Source: an uncultured Dokdonia sp. (GTDB lineage: Bacteria; Bacteroidota; Bacteroidia; Flavobacteriales; Flavobacteriaceae). From it: DNA of 64,000 nt. The stretch is taken from assembly GCF_937910895.1 (NCBI RefSeq), contig NZ_CALEMI010000044.1, positions 1 through 64,000 of the forward strand, written 5' to 3'. The translations under genes were made by a program, and so were the position numbers. The notes below the pieces were generated by a model. It did not search any database, was not told the DNA's origin, and worked only from the letters and a program-made list of their open reading frames with translations. Below are positions 1 to 7,164 of the stretch, in pieces (position 1 is the stretch's first letter; every line of letters starts with the position of its first letter).

Positions 1-175
1 CTCATGTGCTGAGAAACCCGCTTGGCTCTTTGCGCCTTCTGTCCGGCGGGGTCGTCTCCGATAGTTCGGACCTTGACCACTTCAGTACCGGATATGAGGC
101 TCGGATATGCGCGGGCAGAGAACTGCAACGCGGCGATGGTCAGGAGAGGGAACTTGACGTTAGAGGCTCCGGGCC
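1..175 (-). other. GC-rich segment resembling a phage portal protein; probable chimeric junction
   Basis: The first 60 bases contain 38 G/C, far above the rest of the window. On the minus strand, in the amidohydrolase frame, it reads WPGASNVKFPLLTIAALQF, then ARAYP, then VKVRTIGDDPAGQKAQRAKR. From memory this resembles the N-terminal region of portal-like proteins of tailed phages and not any amidohydrolase. The switch falls in roughly 171-190, around TTCCC. The likeliest explanation is a chimeric read or contig end; an integrated phage fragment is the alternative. Confidence 0.5.
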
Positions 176-620
176 AAGGGAAGGTCTTGTCTTCCCATGT
201 ATTATGATCCCATCGCCCCCCTATGATCCATTCGCCAGCTGGCGTATTTTGAGCCGCTACACGAACTTTCTCTACGATGTCTTCGTAGCTTTTACTGTCA
301 CTGGTGTACAGTTGTGATAATTGATTGCCTAAACTCACCAGATGGGCATGGGCATCAATCAACCCAGGAAGCACTAGCATATCACTAGCGTCAATAAGCT
401 GTGTACTTTCTCCTCTATATGCTTGGACTTCTTCTTGCGAGCCTACAAACACTATTTTTTTGTCTTTCACCGCTACGGCTTCTTGGATAGAAAACGTACT
501 ATCAACGGTAACTACTTTTCCGTTCAAAATAATCAAGTCAGCGGTGGTATGTGGTGGACTACAGGAGTGGAGTAGTAGCAATCCAAATCCTAGGAAACTA
601 TAGAAAAAGACTTTTATCAT
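1..620 (-). CDS. Amidohydrolase family lipoprotein, N-terminal part only
   Basis: Read on the minus strand from ATG at 620, the protein starts with a hydrophobic lipoprotein signal ending in LLLLHSC (Cys20). An amidohydrolase start follows: a beta segment with NGKVVTVD and the metal-binding HxH in LIDAHAHL (His91, His93). A later GEWIIGGRWDHNTW segment is typical of YtcJ-like Amidohydro_3 enzymes, which hydrolyse amide or similar bonds with a bound metal. From about codon 148 (position ~176) the frame stays open, but the sequence no longer looks like an amidohydrolase (see the segment at 1-175). The rest of the enzyme is not in the window. The family call is firm for 176-620; the substrate is unknown. 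Confidence 0.72.
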   Translation of the reverse strand, partial: MIKVFFYSFLGFGLLLLHSCSPPHTTADLIILNGKVVTVDSTFSIQEAVAVKDKKIVFVGSQEEVQAYRGESTQLIDASDMLVLPGLIDAHAHLVSLGNQLSQLYTSDSKSYEDIVEKVRVAAQNTPAGEWIIGGRWDHNTWEDKTFPWPGASNVKFPLLTIAALQFSARAYPSLISGTEVVKVRTIGDDPAGQKAQRAKRVSQHM

Positions 621-756
621 GGAGAAGTGGTTTTTTCAAAGATAGTGGCATCTAGTAAATAATACGAGTTCGATATAAATTTTCATTCTTTTTCTCTGGT
701 ATACGACAGAATGTAAGTTCTGGGCGAGACGAAGCGATGGAGAAGCTTCTTTGTGG

Positions 757-777
757 TTTTTCGCTTTAAGCGAAAAA
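757..777. repeat. Palindrome TTTTTCGCTTTAAGCGAAAAA, copy 1
   Basis: A near-perfect 21-bp palindrome between the amidohydrolase and the toxin-antitoxin pair. The same 21 bases occur at 58504-58524, and both copies are followed by similar AT-rich sequence (AAGAAATCAAC and AAGAAGTCAGC). It could act as a hairpin at transcript ends; the function is unknown. Confidence 0.6.
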
Positions 778-817
778 ATACCTAAGAAATCAACTAATTA
801 TTTACGTCGAACTCACG

Positions 818-1123
818 TTATTTTAGGTCTCTCCTTAATTTTTTAGGATGCTGTCTTGTATCGAAAATTGTAATTAAGTAAACTGCTTCAGCATCGAATC
901 TATAATATAATGTGATTTGTTTAGTAATGACACATTTATGTAATCCGACTTGTTTATCAGATTCAGGAAAAATCTCGGGAGTTACTTTAATCAGATCAAC
1001 GGATCTGTCTAATTTTTCTATAAAATCAGTTTTTACTTTTTGCGACCAATTTTGGAGAAGGTAATCAAACAACTTTTCAAGTTTTTTTTCGGTTGTTTTA
1101 GAAATTTTAACCTTTCTGTTCAT
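818..1123 (-). CDS. ParE/RelE-superfamily toxin
   Basis: This 101-residue basic protein has the RelE/ParE fold signature. An N-terminal helical pair (KKLEKLFDYLLQNWSQK) is followed by strands with ITKQITLYYRFD and the C-terminal strand VYLITIFDTRQHPKKL, where ParE proteins usually end in a conserved Arg/Lys segment. ParE relatives poison gyrase and RelE relatives cut ribosome-bound mRNA; which applies cannot be told here. The gene starts 2 bp after the stop of the upstream small gene (1126-1347), the standard antitoxin-toxin order of type II modules. Family confidence is good, target is unknown. Confidence 0.82.
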   Translation of the reverse strand: MNRKVKISKTTEKKLEKLFDYLLQNWSQKVKTDFIEKLDRSVDLIKVTPEIFPESDKQVGLHKCVITKQITLYYRFDAEAVYLITIFDTRQHPKKLRRDLK

Positions 1124-1125
1124 TT

Positions 1126-1347
1126 CTATCTATGGTTAACCATAAATGAATTGTAGTCCGTTACTTTTCCTTCTTGGATTTCTGTTATTCCTTGAATGAT
1201 CTCAGCTTGTTGCTCTGAAGACAAATCATCCCAAAAATCAGTTGATTTTTCTTTTTTAAAAATTTGCTTAATTGATTGAATAATTTTAGGGTTGTTAGTG
1301 CTTAACAACAGTTTTGCCAATTCTATTTTTTCTGCTTGAATATCCAT
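1126..1347 (-). CDS. Antitoxin partner of the ParE-like toxin
   Basis: This 73-residue protein (MDIQAEKIELAKLLL...) is helical and hydrophilic. It resembles the short Bacteroidota antitoxins whose central region reads like DDLSSEQQAEIIQGI and lies next to RelE/ParE toxins. It has no clear DNA-binding motif that I can name. It is transcribed first, with a 2-bp gap to the toxin, as expected if the antitoxin is made ahead of the toxin and neutralises it by binding. The assignment rests mainly on this arrangement and on size. Confidence 0.75.
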   Translation of the reverse strand: MDIQAEKIELAKLLLSTNNPKIIQSIKQIFKKEKSTDFWDDLSSEQQAEIIQGITEIQEGKVTDYNSFMVNHR

Positions 1348-1557
1348 TACATATCTGGTTACTTACAAAAATAGCGAATCTTTTCCATTAGTGAAACGCT
1401 GTTTTGAAAAGGTAGGGGTATCTGTTAAATAAACTTGTGTCTCATTGTCAATGAATAGCAAATGCGTACGTTCAAGAGATACTAGGTATGACTTTACTGT
1501 TGAAAAGATGTCGGTTTTTCTTATATACGTTTCATAGTTGCTCCTCTAAAATCCAAA

Positions 1558-3792
1558 CTAGGTTACTTTTGTATCTAAGAGCGTAGCCAATTCTTTGCCA
1601 TAGTCTATAAATGCAATGGTTTCATCGGTACGTGCCAATTTAATTTTATCGAAAATAATGAGTGCTTCCCCATTACTTTCTATATGATAAATCTGATGAT
1701 TTTCGAAAAAACGAATGATTTCATCTGTGAAAAATGATCGAATCTCAGATTCATTATTCCCCATAAGTAAGAATTTTTTAGAAAAATCGGGATACATCTC
1801 AAAATCAATGTCTTTATAGCCTGTAAATGCCATCACTCGATCAAATATTTTTTCTAATACAGCCTCTTTTTCCATGGTAAAAACAGGTATTTTTTTATTC
1901 AATGTTAAGACCATGAGTGTGGTGTTAAACGTTTCAGCTGTAAAAGCCTGGCCTTCATTGAATGTGATATCTGCAATTTCCCAAGACACATCCAAATCTT
2001 TAAATGTTCCTTTTAGACAATTGTATTTGCGCTCTATAGGTCTAATTTCAAAAAAGTGAAACTTCTTTAGATACGTCGTATCCCAATCTACTTGACTTGT
2101 GTATTGATAGTTTTTCTCGGTGGCTAAATTTCGCAATCGTTTCTGCCTTTGCGATAGTTTAGCACCAGCAGATCCAGTGAGGCTAATTTTTAAAGCCTTA
2201 TTATAGGTAGATGATGAAACATGCGAATCTAATCCTGTGATAAAGACCTTACCACCTGTAGCCCTTTGTATTTTTAAGTATTCCACCAGGTAGTCCATAT
2301 AGGTAATGCCGACCAATCGTGTTTCTGATAAATCAATATTGACATTCGCTCCAGAAGGAATTTGAGCCACTAATTTATCGATTTTTATAATGCCTAAAAA
2401 ATTCGCAATCCCTCTAATCTTTAAATCAAAACTGTCATCTGATCGCTGTATCAATTTTGTCCGCGACCTATAAATCATTTTAAAAAATTCAGGGATGGAC
2501 ACCTTCGCTAATAGCATGTGTACGACCAGTGCCAATAATAACCCACCAAGTAAGCCAATTAATAGATTGGTGTAGAGGGTTAAAATCATGGTACCAATAA
2601 AGAACACTAACTGTTCCGTTCCTTGATTATACATTTGTTTAAAGACCGCTGGCGATGCTAATTTAAATCCAGTGTACACCAGTAATATAGCAAAAGCACA
2701 TAGCGGTACTTGTCTCATTACTGGACTCAATACCACGATAAAAAGTAACAACAAAAGTCCTTGATACATATTAGACCACTTAGTCTTCGCACCATTATGG
2801 ATATTGACTGTACTTCGAATAATCACCGCAATGATGGGCAAACCTCCTATGAAACCAGCAACCATGGTACTAAATCCAATCCCTGTCAAATCTTTATTCA
2901 AATCTGTCTTTCGTTTATAAGGGTCAATTTTGTCCACGGCTTTAGCAATGGCTAAGGATTCAATACTTGTGATAATCAACATGGAAAATACGGTCGTCCA
3001 GAATTCAATGGTATTGATTTTACCAAAGTTGGGGTGCATGATGGAATCCGCAATCGAATCGGGAATATCCAACAATAAATCAGGCCCTACTTCATAGGCT
3101 TTTCCAAAAACTGAAAGCGTATGCGGATCAAAGAAATTGAACCCATAGACAAATGGAATAGAAAGCGCGATGACCCACATAGGGGCCGGTAACCAATGGA
3201 AAAACCGATTACTAATTTTGGATTGAAACAGTAATAAAAGCAATCCTGTTAACGCAATAATCACCACAAAAGGATTGGCTTGTGGTAGGTATAGAACGGC
3301 ATCAATAAGATTTTGTACGATGTTTGGACTATCAGAATGCGTGCCCATAGCAACATGGATCTGTTTGGCGAAGATGATAATGCCGATGGCAGCCAAAATA
3401 CCATGTATCACTGAGCTATGGAAAATATCTGCTAACCGACCCAATTTTAAGATCCCTAATAGCATTTGAAGTGCCCCCGAAACCACCACAGCCGCCAATA
3501 CATAATTAAACGCTTGGCCTGTACCATCATCCATTAATACAATCCCCAAAAGGATCACCCCAATAACTCCCTTTGCAGGCCCGTTGACAGATATATGTCC
3601 CCCTCGATAAAAGGTGGTCACCACCCCGCCAATAATGGCAGAAAAGATCCCAGCCATGGCAGGTGCTCCCGCAGCTAGCGCAATCCCTAAGGAAAGCGGT
3701 AACGCAATAAGTGCCACACTCACCGCTGCTATGACATCACTTTGCCAATTTTCAATTAATCCCTGAAACCCTTTTTTTGGTGTACTTTCCAT
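1558..3792 (-). CDS. SulP family inorganic anion transporter with extended C-terminus
   Basis: The protein has 744 residues. Residues ~15-440 form the SulP membrane core, with many hydrophobic helices and the signature GLIENWQSDVIAAVSVALIA followed by ALPLSLGIALAAG. The family moves sulfate, bicarbonate or other anions across the inner membrane, often with Na+ or H+. Residues ~460-560 look like a STAS domain (NVNIDLSETRLVGITYMDYL). Another ~190 residues follow without a recognised domain; similarly extended SulP proteins are common in Bacteroidota. The gene stands alone with no nearby carbon-fixation or sulfur genes, so the substrate is open. The start follows from the core signature lying near the N-terminus. 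Confidence 0.85.
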   Translation of the reverse strand: MESTPKKGFQGLIENWQSDVIAAVSVALIALPLSLGIALAAGAPAMAGIFSAIIGGVVTTFYRGGHISVNGPAKGVIGVILLGIVLMDDGTGQAFNYVLAAVVVSGALQMLLGILKLGRLADIFHSSVIHGILAAIGIIIFAKQIHVAMGTHSDSPNIVQNLIDAVLYLPQANPFVVIIALTGLLLLLFQSKISNRFFHWLPAPMWVIALSIPFVYGFNFFDPHTLSVFGKAYEVGPDLLLDIPDSIADSIMHPNFGKINTIEFWTTVFSMLIITSIESLAIAKAVDKIDPYKRKTDLNKDLTGIGFSTMVAGFIGGLPIIAVIIRSTVNIHNGAKTKWSNMYQGLLLLLFIVVLSPVMRQVPLCAFAILLVYTGFKLASPAVFKQMYNQGTEQLVFFIGTMILTLYTNLLIGLLGGLLLALVVHMLLAKVSIPEFFKMIYRSRTKLIQRSDDSFDLKIRGIANFLGIIKIDKLVAQIPSGANVNIDLSETRLVGITYMDYLVEYLKIQRATGGKVFITGLDSHVSSSTYNKALKISLTGSAGAKLSQRQKRLRNLATEKNYQYTSQVDWDTTYLKKFHFFEIRPIERKYNCLKGTFKDLDVSWEIADITFNEGQAFTAETFNTTLMVLTLNKKIPVFTMEKEAVLEKIFDRVMAFTGYKDIDFEMYPDFSKKFLLMGNNESEIRSFFTDEIIRFFENHQIYHIESNGEALIIFDKIKLARTDETIAFIDYGKELATLLDTKVT

Positions 3793-3964
3793 TCACGTAA
3801 CGATCCAATAATTTATAAATAGGAGCCTAATTGACTAAAATAGTAAATATTTGGAAGTATTCAGGGTGTCGCGGGATGGTTGTTTGGTAGATTGAAAATA
3901 AAACTGTTTTTTTTTGTAAATGAAGGATGGTTTTTTTGAGTGGTTTATAGTGTTTTTTTGTTTT

Positions 3965-3978
3965 GCTTTCGCGAAAGC
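3965..3978. repeat. GCTTTCGCGAAAGC iterated palindrome (representative of 15 exact copies)
   Basis: This perfect 14-bp palindrome occurs at 3965, 9598, 12048, 12231, 17629, 20985, 25210, 29584, 32663, 35335, 41045, 44048, 46788, 52924 and 54981 (start positions). A one-mismatch copy lies at 51425 and a degraded one at 48103. Chance expectation in 64 kb is far below one. Several copies extend to TACGCTTTCGCGAAAGCGTA. Eight of the 15 lie inside coding sequence (recN, miaA, yggS, an oxidoreductase, a glycosyltransferase, cinA, cysS, the sigma factor) and seven lie between genes. Confidence 0.95.
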
Positions 3979-4062
3979 TTGTAAAGGAGGAGTTCTGGAT
4001 GTGGGAGGTGTCTATTGGGAATGGTGCTAGTTGGAAAGTGGTGGGAGAAGGAATTTCTTTTA

Positions 4063-4093
4063 TTTTGGAACGCGATGCAATCGCGCACGAGCG
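4063..4093. repeat. GGAACGCGATGCAATCGCG hairpin repeat, copy 1
   Basis: TTTTGGAACGCGATGCAATC runs on into GCGCACGAGCG. The core CGCGAT-GCA-ATCGCG is a 6-bp stem with a 3-base loop. Related copies lie at 4945-4975 and 61837-61867. Copies 1 and 2 each lie just beyond the stop codon of a minus-strand gene. Confidence 0.7.
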
Positions 4094-4100
4094 GTTTTTT

Positions 4101-4805
4101 TTAATTTTGGTATGAAGTCAATTTACCATTTTCAAAATAAAGATAAATGTCATCATAAACCCATTGCTCATGAACTCCCCAAGAGCCAACAGTTCTGTTA
4201 ATATCATTTGGACTACCTAAAGAAATAGTCGCCATTTCTCTACTCATTCCAGTCCAGTAGTATCCTTCTTTTAATTTTTCATAAGTCTTTTGTCCATACT
4301 TTTTAATGTAATCTTTTTCCAATTTTACAAACTCTGCTTTTTTGAGTTTAAGCTTGTTTTCGTTTTCTAACCTTTTTAATTCTTTTTGCTCTTGCTTTTT
4401 GACTTTAATAAATTCATAAATTTTTTCGTTTTTTTCAATCCATAATTCGCTCATATACCCACAAATCGAATCAGTACAAATGCCAAAATATCCATCAAAG
4501 TAATCTAATAGCAGTACTTGTTTTTTTTCTGTCAACATTGTGATTACTTCGCCCAATACGTTTGATGAATTTAATATATATGCTCCTTTTCTTGCAGTAG
4601 AAACTAAAGTTGAGTCTGAAACCATTTTTTTGATTTCTTTTGATTTTAAAACTGCTATTTGGATGTCAATTTTTTTTACAGAATCATTTAAAATATTTAT
4701 TTCTGTAACTAATACCTGTTTTATCTTCTCCAAATCTGAAATTTCCTTTTTTTGAGAAAAGACATTTAAGGAAACTAGAAGTATAATTAGTATAAAGAAT
4801 TTCAT
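4101..4805 (-). CDS. Secreted protein with SH3-like domain and BamE/SmpA-like tail
   Basis: The protein has 234 residues. Residues 1-18 are a signal peptide ending in VFSQ. Residues 20-65 are a charged helix. Residues ~72-125 look like a bacterial SH3-type beta barrel (GAYILNSSNVLGEVITML ... YFGICTDSICGYMSELWI). Residues 128-170 are a Lys/Glu-rich coiled coil. The end (~180-234, GMSREMATISLGSPNDINRT ... EQWVYDDIYLYFENGKL) resembles the small BamE/SmpA-like module in which a helix and a strand pair follow a Gly-x-Pro turn. A cell-envelope role is likely; no specific function is claimed. It is flanked by copies of one hairpin repeat. Confidence 0.6.
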   Translation of the reverse strand: MKFFILIILLVSLNVFSQKKEISDLEKIKQVLVTEINILNDSVKKIDIQIAVLKSKEIKKMVSDSTLVSTARKGAYILNSSNVLGEVITMLTEKKQVLLLDYFDGYFGICTDSICGYMSELWIEKNEKIYEFIKVKKQEQKELKRLENENKLKLKKAEFVKLEKDYIKKYGQKTYEKLKEGYYWTGMSREMATISLGSPNDINRTVGSWGVHEQWVYDDIYLYFENGKLTSYQN

Positions 4806-4859
4806 TAAAGCTCGATTTTTTTGATGTTTGCCAAGGTCTTGTGTATGAAACCTCGGCTA

Positions 4860-4886
4860 CCGCACGATGTTATCGTGTGGTTTTTT
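4860..4886 (+). terminator. Hairpin with T-run upstream of the SH3-like gene
   Basis: CCGCACGAT (4860-4868) pairs with ATCGTGTGG (4872-4880), with one G-T pair and a GTT loop, and TTTTTT follows. It has the form of a plus-strand terminator, although the flanking genes are on the minus strand, so it may be a repeat-derived hairpin. Confidence 0.4.
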
Positions 4887-4944
4887 AAAATTAGGTTTTA
4901 TTTTCTATTAGTGTTTATGGTAAATGACTTAATGATTTCTCTTT

Positions 4945-4975
4945 TTTTGGAACGCGATACAATCGCGTACCAGCG
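4945..4975. repeat. GGAACGCGATACAATCGCG hairpin repeat, copy 2
   Basis: This copy reads TTTTGGAACGCGATACAATC and then GCGTACCAGCG. Relative to copies 1 and 3 it has ACA in the loop and GTAC for GCAC after the stem; the 6-bp stem is unchanged. It lies about 30 bp beyond the stop of the minus-strand gene at 5007. Confidence 0.7.
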
Positions 4976-5006
4976 TGGGTTGTAATTAGTAGTTTTAGCT
5001 TCCAAA

Positions 5007-6398
5007 TCATTTTTTTTCAACAATTTCAAAGCTATTTACTTTAGTGTTCAGAATTTTTCTTACTTTTTTTACTGCTTTTTTGAAGTTTGGAAAAACATCA
5101 GGATATTTATCTAATAACTCTTCCTGATATTGAAACATTTCGACTGTGTTAATTTCAGCTATATTTTTATTGAGATTTTTTTGACTTAATCGAATTAATT
5201 TAGCTAATTCATCTCTTCTCTTTTTTATTTCGTATCTATTTCTAATTCTATTTTTTTTAGAAATATCTGATGTGCCACTAACATTATTCCATTTAAGATA
5301 ATAATCTATAAATTCTGAAAAAATTCTATTTAGTTCAACACCTCCGTGATATGATTTTGGAAGTTTTGAAATCTCATTTTGTAAAGAATTTAAATCCTTT
5401 CGTACTGCATTGCATATATCATCGCCATACCCCATTTCTTTATAAGATTTTAAATCTTTAACAAGCATTGGTATGAGACTTGATCTTAGTCTGTTTAGGG
5501 TCCATAAAGGAGAGCCTTTTTTTGCATTTAGGATATATTTGTTATTTTCTGATTCTATGATTTCTTTACTGTAAGTGAAAATTTTTTGCTCACTAAATAC
5601 ATAGCGCTCGCTCAAAACATGAAAAACGAGTGACATAGCAGAGTTTGCTGCTCTTGGTTGTGCTTTTTTGTTTTTTCCCCCATCTGCCCAATCACAAATC
5701 CCCTTTATTATTATCCATTCGTGAACATCTTTGTTGATGCAAGCAGACGAGAGCCCAGTGCCTTCCATTTCCCCACCTATTGCTTTTGGAAACATTTTCT
5801 TGAGTTTTTCACAAAACTCATAGTTGTCAATTAACTTTTCGCCGGATAGTAGATCCCCAAAGATGATTTTTACCTTTTGTCTTTTACTTATAAAATGATT
5901 CCAATCAATAACAGAAGAAAAAACATTATACAAAAGCTTTCCACTGTATGGTTTTGAGTCTCTTGGCGTATCTGAATTTTCTCCTGAATTCACTCTAGAT
6001 ATTTCATAATTTATTATTCTTTTAGCTACTAATACATCACCTATTCTTTGCTTCTTTTTGTCAATGCCGAATGCAACACCTACCATAATCACAAGTTTTG
6101 GTTTTATAGTTTGAATGGCATCTGACACTGTTGTCAAGGACCCTCTTTGGTTTGCAGAACCCATACCAGATTCAACGTGTGCAATAAGATGATAACCTAG
6201 ACGACCAATTCTGTAATTTATTTTTTCGTGAACAAAATTTATTATAGCACCTTTAGATGGAATAGGAAGTAAGTATTTTAGAACGCCCTCTCTTTCGGCT
6301 TCATTTACTGAAACTAGTAAAATATCTGTTTTATTAATTAAGTCAGACTCATTTGCATAAGTACTAGTTTCTATCTTCAGATTAAATTCGTATTTCAT
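5007..6398 (-). CDS. Nucleoside phosphorylase/nucleosidase-domain protein with helical C-terminal extension
   Basis: The protein has 463 residues. Residues ~25-265 match the PNP/MTA-SAH nucleosidase fold: an acidic residue in SVNEAERE (Glu33), the glycine-rich VESGMGSANQRGS and VGVAFG (106-111), the substrate-binding EMEG (210-213) and the catalytic-Asp segment KGICDWADG (Asp236). These enzymes cleave purine N-glycosidic bonds. Residues ~275-463 are charged helices that I do not recognise. Simple salvage enzymes end near residue 240, so this is a fusion. PNP domains fused to other modules occur as effectors in phage defence, where some destroy ATP or related nucleotides. The nearby ParA and HEPN genes fit that reading, but the role here is inferred. 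Confidence 0.7.
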   Translation of the reverse strand: MKYEFNLKIETSTYANESDLINKTDILLVSVNEAEREGVLKYLLPIPSKGAIINFVHEKINYRIGRLGYHLIAHVESGMGSANQRGSLTTVSDAIQTIKPKLVIMVGVAFGIDKKKQRIGDVLVAKRIINYEISRVNSGENSDTPRDSKPYSGKLLYNVFSSVIDWNHFISKRQKVKIIFGDLLSGEKLIDNYEFCEKLKKMFPKAIGGEMEGTGLSSACINKDVHEWIIIKGICDWADGGKNKKAQPRAANSAMSLVFHVLSERYVFSEQKIFTYSKEIIESENNKYILNAKKGSPLWTLNRLRSSLIPMLVKDLKSYKEMGYGDDICNAVRKDLNSLQNEISKLPKSYHGGVELNRIFSEFIDYYLKWNNVSGTSDISKKNRIRNRYEIKKRRDELAKLIRLSQKNLNKNIAEINTVEMFQYQEELLDKYPDVFPNFKKAVKKVRKILNTKVNSFEIVEKK

Positions 6399-6552
6399 AA
6401 ATTTTAAGCGGTTAATTAATTTGGTTAGTCAATTCAAAGAATAAGTCTAAAAAAAAATAACTTATAAGTTTTTTACTCTATTGATTCTAACGTTTGGCTA
6501 TGCAAAGTATACCGAAAGGCGTTTCGTACAGGTTGTTGTTGAGTACTATTAT

Positions 6553-7164
6553 TTATTTAACCAAATTATAAATTGTGTTTGCAAGGTTGTTAATAAAATC
6601 TACTGATTGTTGTGTGTCGGAATGAATAATAAGTTGAATATCTCCTGTAAATAATTCAAAATCAGATTCATGAACTATTTGATTTCTGCGAATAACTATA
6701 TTTTTAAGTTCTGTTTTTAAGTCATTTTGATTCATTCCCATTTTTGTTGCTATTTTCTGCCACTTATGATTTTCATGCCATATTAAACTCAGTGCTTCAA
6801 CTACTTTATCTGGGTCCTGAAACGATAAATGTTTATGACTTGAAGTTATTGTTTGTTCGAACACAAATTCTGCAGGAGGCACTGATGCGCTATTAATTGC
6901 ATCAAATTGATTTAAAGAAATACTAAAATTTTTATACGCATTTGTTGGTGTTCGGTGACCTTTAAACGAATCAACCATGCCTGTCTTTACCAAATCGTGT
7001 ATTAATCTATCAAAACTGGAAAGCGAGTATACTATTTCACTTCTTAGTAAATCCGAAACTTCTGAAGGATTGAAACCAAGTTGAGTTGTTAAATGAACAA
7101 ATAAACTATCAATATTGCGAACTCTATTTATTCCGATATCAAATATTTGCTTAGCTCTCAGCAT
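6553..7164 (-). CDS. HEPN-domain protein (RiboL-PSP-HEPN type), putative RNase
   Basis: This all-helical protein of 203 residues carries the HEPN catalytic motif R-x4-H near its end (Arg160-NQIV-His165, inside IRRNQIVHESDF). The N-terminal pattern (helix, then LLRSEIVYSLSSFDRLIHDL) fits the RiboL-PSP-HEPN branch. HEPN proteins with an intact motif usually act as metal-independent RNases in toxin, CRISPR or abortive-infection systems. Its start overlaps the end of the ParA-like gene by 14 bp, so the two are almost certainly co-translated. The family call is fairly firm; RNase activity and target are inferred. Confidence 0.7.
   Translation of the reverse strand: MLRAKQIFDIGINRVRNIDSLFVHLTTQLGFNPSEVSDLLRSEIVYSLSSFDRLIHDLVKTGMVDSFKGHRTPTNAYKNFSISLNQFDAINSASVPPAEFVFEQTITSSHKHLSFQDPDKVVEALSLIWHENHKWQKIATKMGMNQNDLKTELKNIVIRRNQIVHESDFELFTGDIQLIIHSDTQQSVDFINNLANTIYNLVK

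Larger units (their letters stand above)
3793..4100. other. Intergenic stretch with two small palindromic repeats
   Basis: No gene is supported here. It contains one exact GCTTTCGCGAAAGC palindrome (3965-3978) and one copy of the GGAACGCGATGCAATCGCG hairpin repeat (4063-4093), which lies just past the stop of the minus-strand gene ending at 4101. The rest is AT-rich. Confidence 0.6.

Noticed and set aside
1-603. Plus-strand open frames at 6-317 and 325-603
   Set aside because: They are antisense to the amidohydrolase reading frame, which carries a lipobox and HxH motif.
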